A stretch of DNA of 64,000 bases from DASZQY01 sp035548515 (GCA_035548515.1 DASZSW010000013.1:8485-72484); one strand, 5' to 3'; numbered from the stretch's first letter, positions 23,431-34,429 are shown. Translations and numbers: made by a program. Notes: generated by a model not told the origin, from the letters alone.

Positions 23431-25092
23431 CTAAGCTGCCAGTTCCCCCGCCAAGGCTCGCGCGATCAGCGCACGCGTCTCGGGGATTCCGTAGATCGCC
23501 ACGAACGACCCGAAGCGCGGCCCGCGCTCTTGGCCCAGCAGCGTCTGGTACAGCGTCTCGAACCACGCGCCGGATACGCCCGGACCGCCCGTCGGTCCCT
23601 TCCGCTCGTTGTCCTGGTAGCGCGGGATGGCGCGCGCCACGTCGAGGATCGCGGTCTGAATCGTCTCGGGGTCGGCGCCGGCAGGAAGCGCCGCGAGCCT
23701 GCGGTCGAGGGCCGCGAGCGCCTCGCGCTCGATCGCGTCAGGCGCGCGAAACACCTTCTTCGGCAGCACGAAGTCGTTGTAGTAGCGCACCGCATAGCCG
23801 ACCAGTTCGTCGAGCTTCGGATGGGTCGCAGGTGTTACGCCCTTCACGTGCCGCAGGATGAATCCCCACAGCACAGCCTTGTCGTGCGTATTCGACGCGC
23901 TGGCGAGATTGAGCAGCATGGCGAAGGTGATCGGCATGTCGATCGCCGGCGGCTTGCCGGCATGGATGTGCCACACAGGATTGCCAAGCCGCTTGTCCTC
24001 GTCCTGCGTCGGATAGGCGTCGAGGAATTGGAAGTACTCGTCGACCGCCTTGGGAATGACGTCGAAGTAGAGCTTCTTTGCTGACTTGGGCCGATTGAAC
24101 ATGTAGAGCGCCAGCGATTCCGGCGAGGCGTAAGTCAGCCACTCGTCGATGGTGAGGCCGTTGCCCTTCGACTTGGAAATCTTCTGCCCGTTCTCGTCGA
24201 GGAAGAGCTCGTAGTTGAAGCCTTCCGGCGGCTCGGCGCCGAGCGCGCGTGCGATCTGCGACGACAGCTTCACGGAATCGATGAGGTCCTTGCCCGACAT
24301 TTCATAGTCGACGCCGAGCGCTACCCAGCGCATCGCCCAGTCCGCCTTCCACTGGCACTTCACGTTACCGCCCGTCACGGGCACCTCGGTCAGCGCGTCG
24401 CCGTTATCGGGATCGCGGAACACGACTGTACCGGCGTCGACCTTGCGCTCCAGGATCGGCACCTGCAGCACCGCGCCCGACTTCGGCGACACCGGCAGGA
24501 ACGGCGAGTACGATTGCTGCCGTTCCTCGCGCAGCGACGGCAGCATGATCGCCATCACCTCGTCGTAGGCGGCGAGCATGCGGAGCAGCGTCGCATCGAA
24601 GCGGCCCGACTTGTACGTCTCGGTCGCGCTCATGAACTCGTAGGCGAAGCCGAACCGGTCGAGAAACTTCCTGAGCCGCGCGTTGTTGCCGCTGCCGAAA
24701 GATTCATACTCGCCGAACGGGTCCGGTACCTTCGTCAGGGGCTGGTTGAGATAGGCCCGCATCTTTTCCTGGTTCGGTACGTTGGTCGGCACCTTGCGGA
24801 GCCCGTCCATGTCGTCCGAGAAGCAGATGAGGCGCGTCGGTACCTTGTCTTCGGTGAGAAGACGGAACGCAGTGCGCACCATTGTCGTGCGCGCCACTTC
24901 GCCGAACGTGCCGATATGCGGCAGGCCGGAGGGACCGTAGCCCGTCTCGAACAGCACGCCGTTCGGCGCGCCCCCGCGCCGCTTGATGCGCTCGACGATC
25001 TTCTGCGCCTCCTCGAACGGCCAGGCTTTCGACCGGCCCGCCGCAGCGACGAGGGCGGGGGAGAGCTCGAGCGTGGGGACGACGGCGGCCAA
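23431..25092 (-). CDS. lysS: Lysyl-tRNA synthetase, class I
   Basis: Charges tRNA-Lys with lysine. The 553-residue protein is the class I (archaeal-type) enzyme that replaces class II LysRS in many alphaproteobacteria. The class I signatures are present: SGLPHIGTFGE (HIGH-type, with PHIG at 58-61) and KISKS at 304-308. A zinc or nucleotide-site region lies around GGNVKCQWKADWAMRW, followed by the alpha-helical anticodon-binding part. The start is TTG 25092, preceded by GAAGGA at 7 nt. It is divergent from the TerB-like gene and convergent with the S24/exported-protein operon, with the hairpin element between. No second lysyl-tRNA synthetase is in the window. Confidence 0.95.
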   Translation of the reverse strand: MAAVVPTLELSPALVAAAGRSKAWPFEEAQKIVERIKRRGGAPNGVLFETGYGPSGLPHIGTFGEVARTTMVRTAFRLLTEDKVPTRLICFSDDMDGLRKVPTNVPNQEKMRAYLNQPLTKVPDPFGEYESFGSGNNARLRKFLDRFGFAYEFMSATETYKSGRFDATLLRMLAAYDEVMAIMLPSLREERQQSYSPFLPVSPKSGAVLQVPILERKVDAGTVVFRDPDNGDALTEVPVTGGNVKCQWKADWAMRWVALGVDYEMSGKDLIDSVKLSSQIARALGAEPPEGFNYELFLDENGQKISKSKGNGLTIDEWLTYASPESLALYMFNRPKSAKKLYFDVIPKAVDEYFQFLDAYPTQDEDKRLGNPVWHIHAGKPPAIDMPITFAMLLNLASASNTHDKAVLWGFILRHVKGVTPATHPKLDELVGYAVRYYNDFVLPKKVFRAPDAIEREALAALDRRLAALPAGADPETIQTAILDVARAIPRYQDNERKGPTGGPGVSGAWFETLYQTLLGQERGPRFGSFVAIYGIPETRALIARALAGELAA

Positions 25093-25215
25093 GATACAGA
25101 TCCTTCGGGGGGTAAAGTGCGCGGGAACCTAGGAAGCTCAAGGCTCCCCGTCAACTTGCGGCGGAGGCTCCGAGACCATACGTTCCCCGCGGGTTTCCGC
25201 GAGGCAACGAGGCAG

Positions 25216-25638
25216 ATGAACCAGATGGCGAAGCCGATCTCCCACCACGAGGCGTTGATCTACGCGATGGTCACGCTCTCGGCCGCCGATCGCACGATGA
25301 CGGATCGCGAGTTGATGAAGATCGGCGACATCATCCGTACCATGCCGATTTTCGCCGATTTCAATCCGGACGACCTCGTAAAGATCGCGTCCGATTGCGG
25401 CGTGCTGCTCCGCGAGGAGGACGGCATCGACAACATGATCGGCATCATCAAGGCCGCGATCCCGCCGCGGCTCCACGAGACCCTCTACGCCTGCGCCGTC
25501 GAAGTCGCCGCAGCCGACCTGCACGTCGATCAAGAGGAACTGGTGTTCCTTGAATTGCTCCGCGATGAACTGGAGATCGATCCGCTGGTGGTGGCGGCGA
25601 TCGAGCGGAGCGCCCGCGTCCGCTATCGCGTGAAGTAG
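25216..25638 (+). CDS. TerB-family tellurite-resistance-like protein
   Basis: A 140-residue, all-helical, acidic cytoplasmic protein starting MNQMAKPISHHEALIYAMVT. It matches the TerB/DjlA-like fold: ALIYAMVTLSAADRTMTDRE in the first half is echoed by CAVEVAAADLHVDQEELVFL in the second. Both contain the acidic A-A-D-x-x-x-x-x-x-E loop thought to bind metal. The physiological role of such stand-alone proteins is unknown; tellurite resistance is a family name, not evidence of function. The start at 25216 has GAGG-type purines upstream, and ATG 25225 is an alternative. It is convergent with the solute-binding protein gene. Confidence 0.82.
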   Translation: MNQMAKPISHHEALIYAMVTLSAADRTMTDRELMKIGDIIRTMPIFADFNPDDLVKIASDCGVLLREEDGIDNMIGIIKAAIPPRLHETLYACAVEVAAADLHVDQEELVFLELLRDELEIDPLVVAAIERSARVRYRVK

Positions 25639-25645
25639 CCGCCGC

Positions 25646-26536
25646 TTAGAAAAATCCCACCGGGAAGTAGCGCAGGTACAGCTCCGCGTACGTGCCTTTT
25701 TCGTAGAGCGATTGCATCGCTGCGTTCAGCGCGCGCTTGAGATCGTTCGAGCCCTTCGCCACCGCGATGGCGTAGCCCTGCCCGAAAAAGCGCGACTCCA
25801 GATAAGGCCCGCCCGCGAACACGCAGCACCCTTCGGCCGCCTGACTTTGCAGCCAAAACGACAGCTGAAGCCCGTCGCCGAAATGCGCATCGACCTCGCC
25901 GCGCTTCACCGCCTCGCGCGCGGCATCTGCCGTCGGATAGACACGCCGCGACACCTCCGGAAACATCGCCGCAAGATAAGCCTCGTGCGCCGTCTTGCCG
26001 ACCACCGCGATCGTCTTGCCGCTGAGACCGGCAGACGTCAGCGCCAGCCCGGCATCCGCCTTGCGCACAAGGAAGCGACCCGGCGTGCGCAGATACACGT
26101 CACTGAAGTCGAGCGCCGCACGCGCCTCGGCCGTAATCGCAATGCCCGCGATCGCGGCGTCGGCGGTTTTGTCGGCGAGGCGTGGCTCGAGTTCGCTCCA
26201 CTGGCGCGCTTGAATCGTGCACTGGATCGTGAGTTCAACGCAGATGGCGCGTGCAAGATCGACGTTGAAGCCGGCGAGGTGGCCCTGCGCGTCCAGAAAA
26301 TTGAACGGCGGGAAATCGTCGGTGGTGATGAAGCGGATGGCGGGCACGGTGCCAGGGGGCGGCCGCTCGACGCGCCGTCTCGGATCCCAGAAATCCGGGA
26401 TCACGACCCCGGCAGTGGCGGCGCCAGCCTGGTCCTGCGCCCGCGAATGGTCCGACACGAGCGCGCCGGCCGCAACCGCAAGTAGGGCACTGAGCGTCAG
26501 CAACGCCGCAGCGCGCGCAATCCAACGAAAAATCAT
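25646..26536 (-). CDS. Periplasmic solute-binding protein, family 3 (amino-acid type)
   Basis: A 296-residue exported protein. After a signal peptide (about 1-34) and a linker with FWDPRRRVERPP comes a type II periplasmic binding fold: IRFITTDDFPPFNFLDAQGH, LAGFNVDLARAICVEL, RAALDFSDVYLRTPGRFLVR, the hinge region and FGQGYAIAVAKGSNDLKRAL. This is typical of amino-acid ABC transporter receptors, but no permease or ATPase is adjacent. It is therefore an orphan receptor, perhaps serving a distant transporter or a sensory role. The ATG at 26536 is about 100 bp from the likely start of the divergent glycosyltransferase gene. Confidence 0.85.
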   Translation of the reverse strand: MIFRWIARAAALLTLSALLAVAAGALVSDHSRAQDQAGAATAGVVIPDFWDPRRRVERPPPGTVPAIRFITTDDFPPFNFLDAQGHLAGFNVDLARAICVELTIQCTIQARQWSELEPRLADKTADAAIAGIAITAEARAALDFSDVYLRTPGRFLVRKADAGLALTSAGLSGKTIAVVGKTAHEAYLAAMFPEVSRRVYPTADAAREAVKRGEVDAHFGDGLQLSFWLQSQAAEGCCVFAGGPYLESRFFGQGYAIAVAKGSNDLKRALNAAMQSLYEKGTYAELYLRYFPVGFF

Positions 26537-26636
26537 GGCCTCAGATCAATTCAACGATTGATTGCACGCCTGCCGCAGGCACAATTCGCGGCGGGACTAT
26601 AGCGAATTCCGGAGCGTATTTCCGGCGGGGCGGCGT

Positions 26637-28355
26637 TTGTTCAGCGTAAACCGGCTCCAGCGTGAGGCCGACGGCGGCATTGCCGTGGCGGCGGAAGGGG
26701 ACGAGGCCGCGACCTATGCCGCGCGCGCCCGCCGGCTTGGGCTGCCGTTTGTGCCCTCGGTTGATCTGGGAGCCGGCGCGACAGCGGACCTCGCGGCGAT
26801 CGCCGCGGCGCGGGCTGCCCGCGCTACCTCCGGTCATTGGTACATCGCGCCCGACGAGGATGCCGTAGCCACGAGCCTGCACTGGCTGTCTCGCTTTCCG
26901 TCCGCGCGCGGACGGCTCTGCGTGGCGACACCAACTGCCATCCGTGCCGCGTTGATCAAGGCGGCCTCCCCCGAACTTATGCGCGCGGCGGTCAGCGGCC
27001 TCGCCGATCGGCACCCGCATCTGTCCGCACGCCGTGTCGCGACGACGCCTCAGCTTGTTGCAGCGGCCTCGCTCGTCGGCGCGCTCGGCGTATTCGCCGC
27101 CATGGCGCCGTTCGCCGTGGTCGCGCTGCTCAACCTCATCGGCGCCATTTTCTTCTTCGGCGTCTCCGCGCTCCGCTTTGTCGCGGCGGGCCGCGTTCGC
27201 CGGCGCCTGCCGATCGATGATGCACGTCCCGAGGCGGTCTCCGACGACGCACTGCCCGTCTACTCCGTGCTCGTGCCGCTCCATGGCGAAGCGCAGATGA
27301 TCCCCGGCCTCGTCGCCGCGCTGGATGCCATCGACTGGCCGCGCGACCGGCTCGACGTGAAGCTGGTTCTGGAGGAGTCCGACCGCACGACGATCGCGGC
27401 TGCCCGCCGCCTCGCGCCCCGCGCGCATCTGGAAATCGTCGTCGTGCCGAAAGGTGGTCCGCAGACCAAGCCGAAGGCGCTGAATTACGCGTTGCCGCTG
27501 GCGCGCGGCGAGTTCGTGACCGTCTACGATGCGGAAGACCGGCCCCATCCCCGCCAGCTCCGTGAGGCCCACGCCACGTTTCTGGCAGCGGGCCCGGATG
27601 TGGCCTGCCTGCAGGCCGGTCTGGTCATCGACAACGGCGATCGCGGCTGGCTGCCACTGCTTTTCTCGATCGAATACGCCGCATTGTTCGATGGCCTGCT
27701 GCCGGCGCTGGCGTCGCTGAAGATGCCGCTGCCGCTCGGCGGCACGTCCAATCACTTCCGCCGCGCCGCGCTGGAAGCGGTCGGCGGCTGGGACCCGTAC
27801 AATGTGACCGAAGACGCCGACCTCGGCCTGCGTCTTTCGCGCTTCGGCTACCGCTGCGCCACCCTCGACATGGCCACGCTGGAAAACGCGCCCATCCGGC
27901 TCTTGCCCTGGGTGCGCCAACGCACGCGCTGGTTCAAGGGCTGGTTACAGACGTGGCTGGTGCACACGCGCGATCCGGTACGGCTGTGGCGGGAGCTCGG
28001 GCCGCGCGGCACGCTCGGCTTCGCGCTCGTCGGCACCGGATTGATCGTGTCGTCGCTGGTCTATCCGCTGCACCTGATCACCATTCTCGTCGCCCTCACC
28101 AACCCGCTATGGCTCTGGGGCGATGGCGGGATCGTCGCCGCGATGCTTGTCGGCGCCAACATCTTCAACCTGATCGCCGGCTATTTCGCGATGGCGGTGC
28201 TGTCCGACCGGGCGCTCCGCCTTCGCGGCCGTGGCCGCGAGGCGAGGGGGCTTGCGCTGCTGCCACTCTACTGGCTGCTGATGTCGGTCGCGAGCTACCG
28301 CGCCATTCTCGATCTGGTGCGGCGCCCGCACTACTGGGCGAAGACTCCGCACTGA
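26637..28355 (+). CDS. Membrane glycosyltransferase, family 2 (cellulose-synthase-like fold)
   Basis: An inner-membrane glycosyltransferase of about 572 residues. A cytoplasmic N-terminal domain of about 140 residues resembles the GspE-N-type domain of rhizobial GT2 proteins. Two hydrophobic helices follow, then the GT2 domain: PVYSVLVPLHGEAQMIPGLV, the nucleotide-sugar site VYDAEDRPHP, the acceptor motif TEDADLGLRL and the processive signature QRTRWFKG. Four or five C-terminal membrane helices follow (FALVGTGLIVSSLVYPLHLI onward). The start is uncertain: TTG 26637 (MFSVNRLQREAD) is used here, the frame is open from TTG 26562, and no good ribosome-binding site is seen for either. It probably makes or extends a surface polysaccharide. 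Confidence 0.87.
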   Translation: MFSVNRLQREADGGIAVAAEGDEAATYAARARRLGLPFVPSVDLGAGATADLAAIAAARAARATSGHWYIAPDEDAVATSLHWLSRFPSARGRLCVATPTAIRAALIKAASPELMRAAVSGLADRHPHLSARRVATTPQLVAAASLVGALGVFAAMAPFAVVALLNLIGAIFFFGVSALRFVAAGRVRRRLPIDDARPEAVSDDALPVYSVLVPLHGEAQMIPGLVAALDAIDWPRDRLDVKLVLEESDRTTIAAARRLAPRAHLEIVVVPKGGPQTKPKALNYALPLARGEFVTVYDAEDRPHPRQLREAHATFLAAGPDVACLQAGLVIDNGDRGWLPLLFSIEYAALFDGLLPALASLKMPLPLGGTSNHFRRAALEAVGGWDPYNVTEDADLGLRLSRFGYRCATLDMATLENAPIRLLPWVRQRTRWFKGWLQTWLVHTRDPVRLWRELGPRGTLGFALVGTGLIVSSLVYPLHLITILVALTNPLWLWGDGGIVAAMLVGANIFNLIAGYFAMAVLSDRALRLRGRGREARGLALLPLYWLLMSVASYRAILDLVRRPHYWAKTPH

Positions 28356-28359
28356 CCGG

Positions 28360-28635
28360 CTAGCGGCCGGCGCGGGCAAAGACTTCCATCAGCTCCGCCA
28401 CCTTCTGACGCTGATCGTCGCGGTTGCCGCTGCGGATCGCGGCCTCGACGCAGTGGCCCACATGATCCTCCAGCACCTCTTCCTCGATGCGCCGTAGCGC
28501 CGCGCGGACTGCAGAGATCTGGGTCACCACATCGATGCAGTAGCGATCGTCCTCCACCATCTGCGCGACGCCGCCGACTTGCCCGGCGACCCGCCTCAGC
28601 CGTTTCAGCACCGCTGCCTTTGTGTCTTTCTGCAT
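28360..28635 (-). CDS. csoR: Copper-sensing transcriptional repressor, CsoR type
   Basis: A 91-residue repressor of the CsoR/RcnR/FrmR family that releases DNA on binding Cu(I). The metal ligands are visible at C33, H58 and C62. Their spacing (25 and 4) matches the Cys-His-Cys set of Mycobacterium CsoR (36, 61, 65); nickel and formaldehyde sensors have other residues at these places. Other family marks are LKRLRRVAGQVGGVAQMVED and DVVTQISAVRAALRRIEEEV. It is divergent from the copper ATPase gene, with an inverted-repeat operator between them. Its stop is 4 bp from that of the upstream glycosyltransferase, with which it converges. Confidence 0.9.
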   Translation of the reverse strand: MQKDTKAAVLKRLRRVAGQVGGVAQMVEDDRYCIDVVTQISAVRAALRRIEEEVLEDHVGHCVEAAIRSGNRDDQRQKVAELMEVFARAGR

Positions 28636-28653
28636 GGCGTTGACATCCTATAC

Positions 28654-28672
28654 TATACCCCCGTAGGGTATA
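28654..28672. promoter_or_regulatory. CsoR operator between csoR and the copper ATPase gene
   Basis: The inverted repeat TATACCC-CCGTA-GGGTATA sits in the 77-bp gap between the csoR start and the ATPase start. GC-rich repeats flanked by TATA, with CCC/GGG cores, are the usual CsoR recognition pattern. The site overlaps a TATAAT sequence (28671-28676) on the plus strand and a TATAGT on the minus strand (plus 28652-28657), so a bound repressor could block both genes. Confidence 0.72.
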
Positions 28673-28712
28673 TAATAATAGAATGTTTCCGCAGCGTGTC
28701 GAGCAAAAACGA

Positions 28713-31112
<2,400 letters not shown>

Positions 31113-31155
31113 GGAGCGTTGGAGCGGGTAAACGTCGCCCGCTGTCGGTAAAAAT

Positions 31156-31229
31156 TGGAGCGGGTGAAGGGAATCGAACCCTCGTATGCAGCTTGGGAAG
31201 CTGCCGTTCTACCATTGAACTACACCCGC
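31156..31229 (-). tRNA. tRNA-Gly (anticodon CCC), CCA end encoded
   Basis: On the minus strand the acceptor stem GCGGGTG pairs with CACCCGC, and the 3' end TCCA is encoded. The D arm is GTTCAATGGTAGAAC, the anticodon stem GCAGC/GCTGC encloses the loop TTCCCAA, giving anticodon CCC, and the T arm is AGGGTTCGATTCCCT. All parts fold normally. It decodes GGG glycine codons. It lies between the copper ATPase gene and the arabinose-lipid operon. A short T-run follows the CCA end on the minus strand and may end the transcript. Confidence 0.96.
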
Positions 31230-31404
31230 GCCTGCTGCCACGGACCAAGCGGCCGACGGCACGCCTCTGATAGCCTTTCGCCGGATTTCCCTCAAGCCAG
31301 GACCCGGAACCTTCCCGCTTACCGTCCCGCCAAACAGCGGGTGAAATGCCGGTGGGTGTCGGCTAGAAGTGAACCCGATCGGGGTTGAGGCATGTAGCGC
31401 GCGG

Positions 31405-32385
31405 ATGAGCAGGATCGGCGGCACTGAAACGGGAGCACGGCGCCTGGTGCGCGACGAGGATGTCGACATCGTCGCGCTCGCCGGGCGGCGACCGTTGTGG
31501 TGGTCACTGCTCGGCGCTTTGCGGCTTCATCAATGGCTGAAGAATTGCCTGCTCTTCGTGCCGATGGTGCTCATCATTTCGCAGCTCGATTGGCGGGAAA
31601 CCGGCATCTTCCTCTTGGGTTTCCTGCTGTGGGGGCTGCTCGCCAGCGGCACATATCTGATCAACGACGTGCTCGACATTGAGGCCGACCGTCGCCACCC
31701 GACCAAACAACACCGGCCAATTGCGCGTGGTGACGTGCCCGTCGCGACCGCCACCGCCGCCGGCGTCGTTATCATCGGCGCGTCGCTCGTCGGCGCATGG
31801 CTGCTGCAGCCGACCTTCTGCCTGGCTCTGCTTGTCTATCTAGTCCTCACCCTGGCGTATTCGTTCAGGCTGAAGCAGGTGGCCCTGCTCGATGTGTTCA
31901 TCGTCGCGACGCTGTACACGCTACGCATCGTGGGTGGCATGGTGCTGCTCAGCCAGCCGCCGTCCGACTGGCTGCTCACTTTCTCGATCTTTTTTTTCCT
32001 GAGCCTGGCGTTGATGAAACGCGAGGTCGAGCTCAACGTCGTGCAGCGCCAGAACCAGGTCGTCAGTCACCGCCGCGGCTATACGACGGCCGATCGTGGT
32101 TTCATCACCACCATTGGCATTGCCAGCGGGATGGCGTCGCTCGTGATCTTCTCGCTTTTCGTGTCCGCCGCCGCAGCCAGCATGAGCAACTATGGCATTC
32201 CCGCGCTGCTGTGGGGATCGATGGCCGTCGTCGGCTATTGGCTGGCCCACATGTGGTTGCTGACGACGCGCGGCGAGATGAACGACGACCCCATCCTCTA
32301 CGCCGCGAGGGACTGGACGAGCATATTTCTCGGTGCGCTGACGCTGGCGTTCGCGCTCGCCGCTCAGGTGCTTCGCTTTACATGA
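31405..32385 (+). CDS. UbiA-family prenyltransferase, decaprenyl-phosphate phosphoribosyltransferase-like
   Basis: A 326-residue polytopic enzyme. It resembles the mycobacterial enzyme (Rv3806c type) that moves 5-phosphoribose from PRPP to decaprenyl phosphate, the entry to lipid-linked D-arabinose. The first acidic motif is NDVLDIEAD (87-95), followed by RRHPTKQHRPIARGDVP. YSFRLKQVALLDV marks the second motif region. About eight membrane helices are predicted. ATG 31405 is preferred; the frame opens at GTG 31369, and neither has a strong ribosome-binding site. Unlike many bacterial relatives there is no N-terminal HAD phosphatase domain. Its TGA overlaps the start of the DprE1-like gene, giving tight coupling. 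The assignment rests mainly on the two genes that follow. Confidence 0.85.
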   Translation: MSRIGGTETGARRLVRDEDVDIVALAGRRPLWWSLLGALRLHQWLKNCLLFVPMVLIISQLDWRETGIFLLGFLLWGLLASGTYLINDVLDIEADRRHPTKQHRPIARGDVPVATATAAGVVIIGASLVGAWLLQPTFCLALLVYLVLTLAYSFRLKQVALLDVFIVATLYTLRIVGGMVLLSQPPSDWLLTFSIFFFLSLALMKREVELNVVQRQNQVVSHRRGYTTADRGFITTIGIASGMASLVIFSLFVSAAAASMSNYGIPALLWGSMAVVGYWLAHMWLLTTRGEMNDDPILYAARDWTSIFLGALTLAFALAAQVLRFT

Positions 32386-33689
32386 TGCCGGTCACCTCCT
32401 GGGGCCGGACACGTCAGGTCGCTGCCGATGTTCGCGAGCCCGCCTTCGCCGATCAGGTCAGCCGGCATCTGACGCCGGCCGCGAGCGCTATCGGCTATGG
32501 CCTCGGCCGCTCCTACGGCGATGTCTGTCTCAACGCCGGCGGCCGGATCATCCGCACCGCCAACCTCGACCGCATCCTGGCTGTCGATTGGGAGCGCGGC
32601 ATCCTGCGGGCGGAGTCGGGGTGCACCTTCGATGCGCTGTTGAGGGTGATGGTCCCGCGCGGCTGGTTCCTGCCGGTGACGCCTGGCACCAAGTTCGTCA
32701 CGCTGGGCGGCGCCGTCGCCAACGACGTCCACGGCAAGAACCACGAAAGCGCCGGCACCCTGGGATGTCACGTCCGCGCCATCGGCCTCCAGCGTTCCGA
32801 CGGTCGCGTCCTGGAACTCAGCCCGACGCAAGATCCGGCGCTGTTCGCGGCGACGATCGGCGGCCTCGGGTTGACCGGACTGATCCTGTGGGTCGAACTG
32901 GCGCTCGCGCCGATGCGGTCCGCATACTTCGAGACCGAAACCATAAGGATGCGCGACCTCGACGACTTCTTCGCGATTGCCGGTGACAGCCAGGCTTGGC
33001 CGTATACGGTCGCCTGGGTGGATTGCCTGCTGACCGGCAACTCCATCGGCCGTGGCCTTTTCACGCGTGCCCGCCCGGCGTCTACCGGAAATCGCGACAC
33101 GCACCGCGCGTCTCCGACGGCGCGCGTGCCTATCGTCGCACCTTCGTGGCTGCTCGGCAGCATATCGGTTGCGGCCTTCAATCGGCTGTACGCCGCGCGT
33201 CCCTGGGCATTGGGACCGCGGCGGCAACATTACGACGCCGTGCTTTTTCCCCTCGACTCCATCGCCGACTGGAACAGGCTTTACGGGCGCCGCGGCTTCT
33301 ACCAGCATCAGTCCGTGGTTCCGCTCGCGATGGCGCGCGCGGCCACCCGGACGCTGCTCGAACTCACGGCGCGGGCGCGGCAGGGATCTTTCCTCGTCGT
33401 GTTGAAGCTGTTCGGCAAACGCGCTTCGCCCGGCATCCTTTCTTTCCCCATGGAAGGCGCCACGCTTGCCATCGATCTCCCCAATCGGGGCGCATCGACG
33501 ATTGCGCTTCTCGACGCTATGACCGACGTCGTGATAGCGGCAGGCGGGCGGATATACCCGGCGAAAGATGCCACGATGTCTGCCGAAGCGTTTCGCGCCG
33601 GGTATCCGCGCTGGCGCGAGCTGGATGCGGCGCGCGATCCGGCGTTCTCGTCCGATTTCTGGCGCCGCGTTACCGGGGTGGCCGCATGA
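32382..33689 (+). CDS. dprE1: Decaprenylphosphoryl-ribose 2'-oxidase (DprE1-like)
   Basis: FAD-linked oxidase of 435 residues that oxidises the 2'-hydroxyl of polyprenyl-phosphoryl-ribose, the first half of its epimerisation to arabinose. The VAO-type FAD domain shows GLGRSYGD (40-47) and the highly conserved HGKNHESAGTLGCHVRA (from 117). The substrate domain shows FPLDSIADWNRLYGRRGFYQ, VLKLFGKRASPGILSFP and IYPAKDAT, with the active lysine at 395 (equivalent to Lys418 of the tuberculosis enzyme). The residue equivalent to Cys387, the benzothiazinone target, is alanine (A363). The ATG overlaps the UbiA stop and the TGA overlaps the DprE2-like start. These identities are strong, though the exact sugar is not proven. 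Confidence 0.9.
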   Translation: MMPVTSWGRTRQVAADVREPAFADQVSRHLTPAASAIGYGLGRSYGDVCLNAGGRIIRTANLDRILAVDWERGILRAESGCTFDALLRVMVPRGWFLPVTPGTKFVTLGGAVANDVHGKNHESAGTLGCHVRAIGLQRSDGRVLELSPTQDPALFAATIGGLGLTGLILWVELALAPMRSAYFETETIRMRDLDDFFAIAGDSQAWPYTVAWVDCLLTGNSIGRGLFTRARPASTGNRDTHRASPTARVPIVAPSWLLGSISVAAFNRLYAARPWALGPRRQHYDAVLFPLDSIADWNRLYGRRGFYQHQSVVPLAMARAATRTLLELTARARQGSFLVVLKLFGKRASPGILSFPMEGATLAIDLPNRGASTIALLDAMTDVVIAAGGRIYPAKDATMSAEAFRAGYPRWRELDAARDPAFSSDFWRRVTGVAA

Positions 33690-34429
33690 GCCGAACGCTT
33701 CTCGTCCTCGGCGCCACCTCGGCGATCGCGGTGGCCTATTGCCGCCGGCTTGCCCCGCAAGGTTGGCAATTCGTCCTGGTTGGGCGTCATCCAGATCGCC
33801 TGGCCGCCGTTGCGGCTGATCTCACCGCACGCGGCGCGAACGGAACGGCGATCATGGTCTCCGACCTCGGCGAGCGTGCCAGCATCGAGCAACGGCTCGG
33901 GGAATTCTGCGCGCGCTTCGACATGCCGGAGCAGGTGCTGCTGGCCTACGGCATCCTTGGGGGCCAGGCGCAGTCCGAGGCGAGCGTCGCGGAGACTGCA
34001 GAGCTTCTCGACGTGGATTTCGTCAGCCCGGCCCTGTGGCTTCAGGCTGCGGCAAATCATCTGGCGGACGGCAAGCCGCGTTGGCTGATCGTCCTCGGCT
34101 CCGTCGCGGGCGATCGTGGGCGCAAGTCGAACTACATCTACGGATCCGCCAAGGCCGGCCTCGACGCATTCTGCGAGGGCCTCGCGCATCGCCTGCATGG
34201 CACGGCGCTGCGCGTACTGACCGTGAAGCCGGGCTGGGTCGACACGCCGATGACGGCCAACCTGAACCGCTCCGGCCCGCTCTGGGCAAAGCCCGAGCGC
34301 ATCGCTGCCGACATGGATCGCGCGATCAGCCGCAGCAAGCGCGTGCTGTATACGCCGTGGTTCTGGTGGCCGATCCTTACGATCGTCCGCCTGGTGCCGC
34401 GGCGTATTTTCTATCGAACGGGCCTATGA
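33686..34429 (+). CDS. dprE2: Short-chain dehydrogenase, decaprenylphosphoryl-2-keto-ribose reductase (DprE2-like)
   Basis: A 247-residue SDR that would reduce the 2-keto intermediate made by DprE1 to polyprenyl-phosphoryl-arabinose. The nucleotide-binding start is LLVLGATSAIA, where the usual final glycine is alanine, as is common in this branch. The catalytic set is S139 in LGSVAGDRGRKSN, with Y152 and K156 in YIYGSAKAGLD. The SVAGDRGRKSN block is characteristic of DprE2 proteins. The start is an ATGA overlap with the DprE1-like gene, and the stop is an ATGA overlap with the epimerase gene, so all are translated from one message. The C-terminus ends in a hydrophobic segment (TPWFWWPILTIVRLVP) that may anchor it to the membrane. 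Confidence 0.88.
   Translation: MSRTLLVLGATSAIAVAYCRRLAPQGWQFVLVGRHPDRLAAVAADLTARGANGTAIMVSDLGERASIEQRLGEFCARFDMPEQVLLAYGILGGQAQSEASVAETAELLDVDFVSPALWLQAAANHLADGKPRWLIVLGSVAGDRGRKSNYIYGSAKAGLDAFCEGLAHRLHGTALRVLTVKPGWVDTPMTANLNRSGPLWAKPERIAADMDRAISRSKRVLYTPWFWWPILTIVRLVPRRIFYRTGL

Noticed and set aside
28640..28676. TTGACA (28640) as -35 of the copper ATPase promoter with TATAAT (28671)
   Set aside because: The spacing is 25 bp, too long for a normal sigma-70 promoter.
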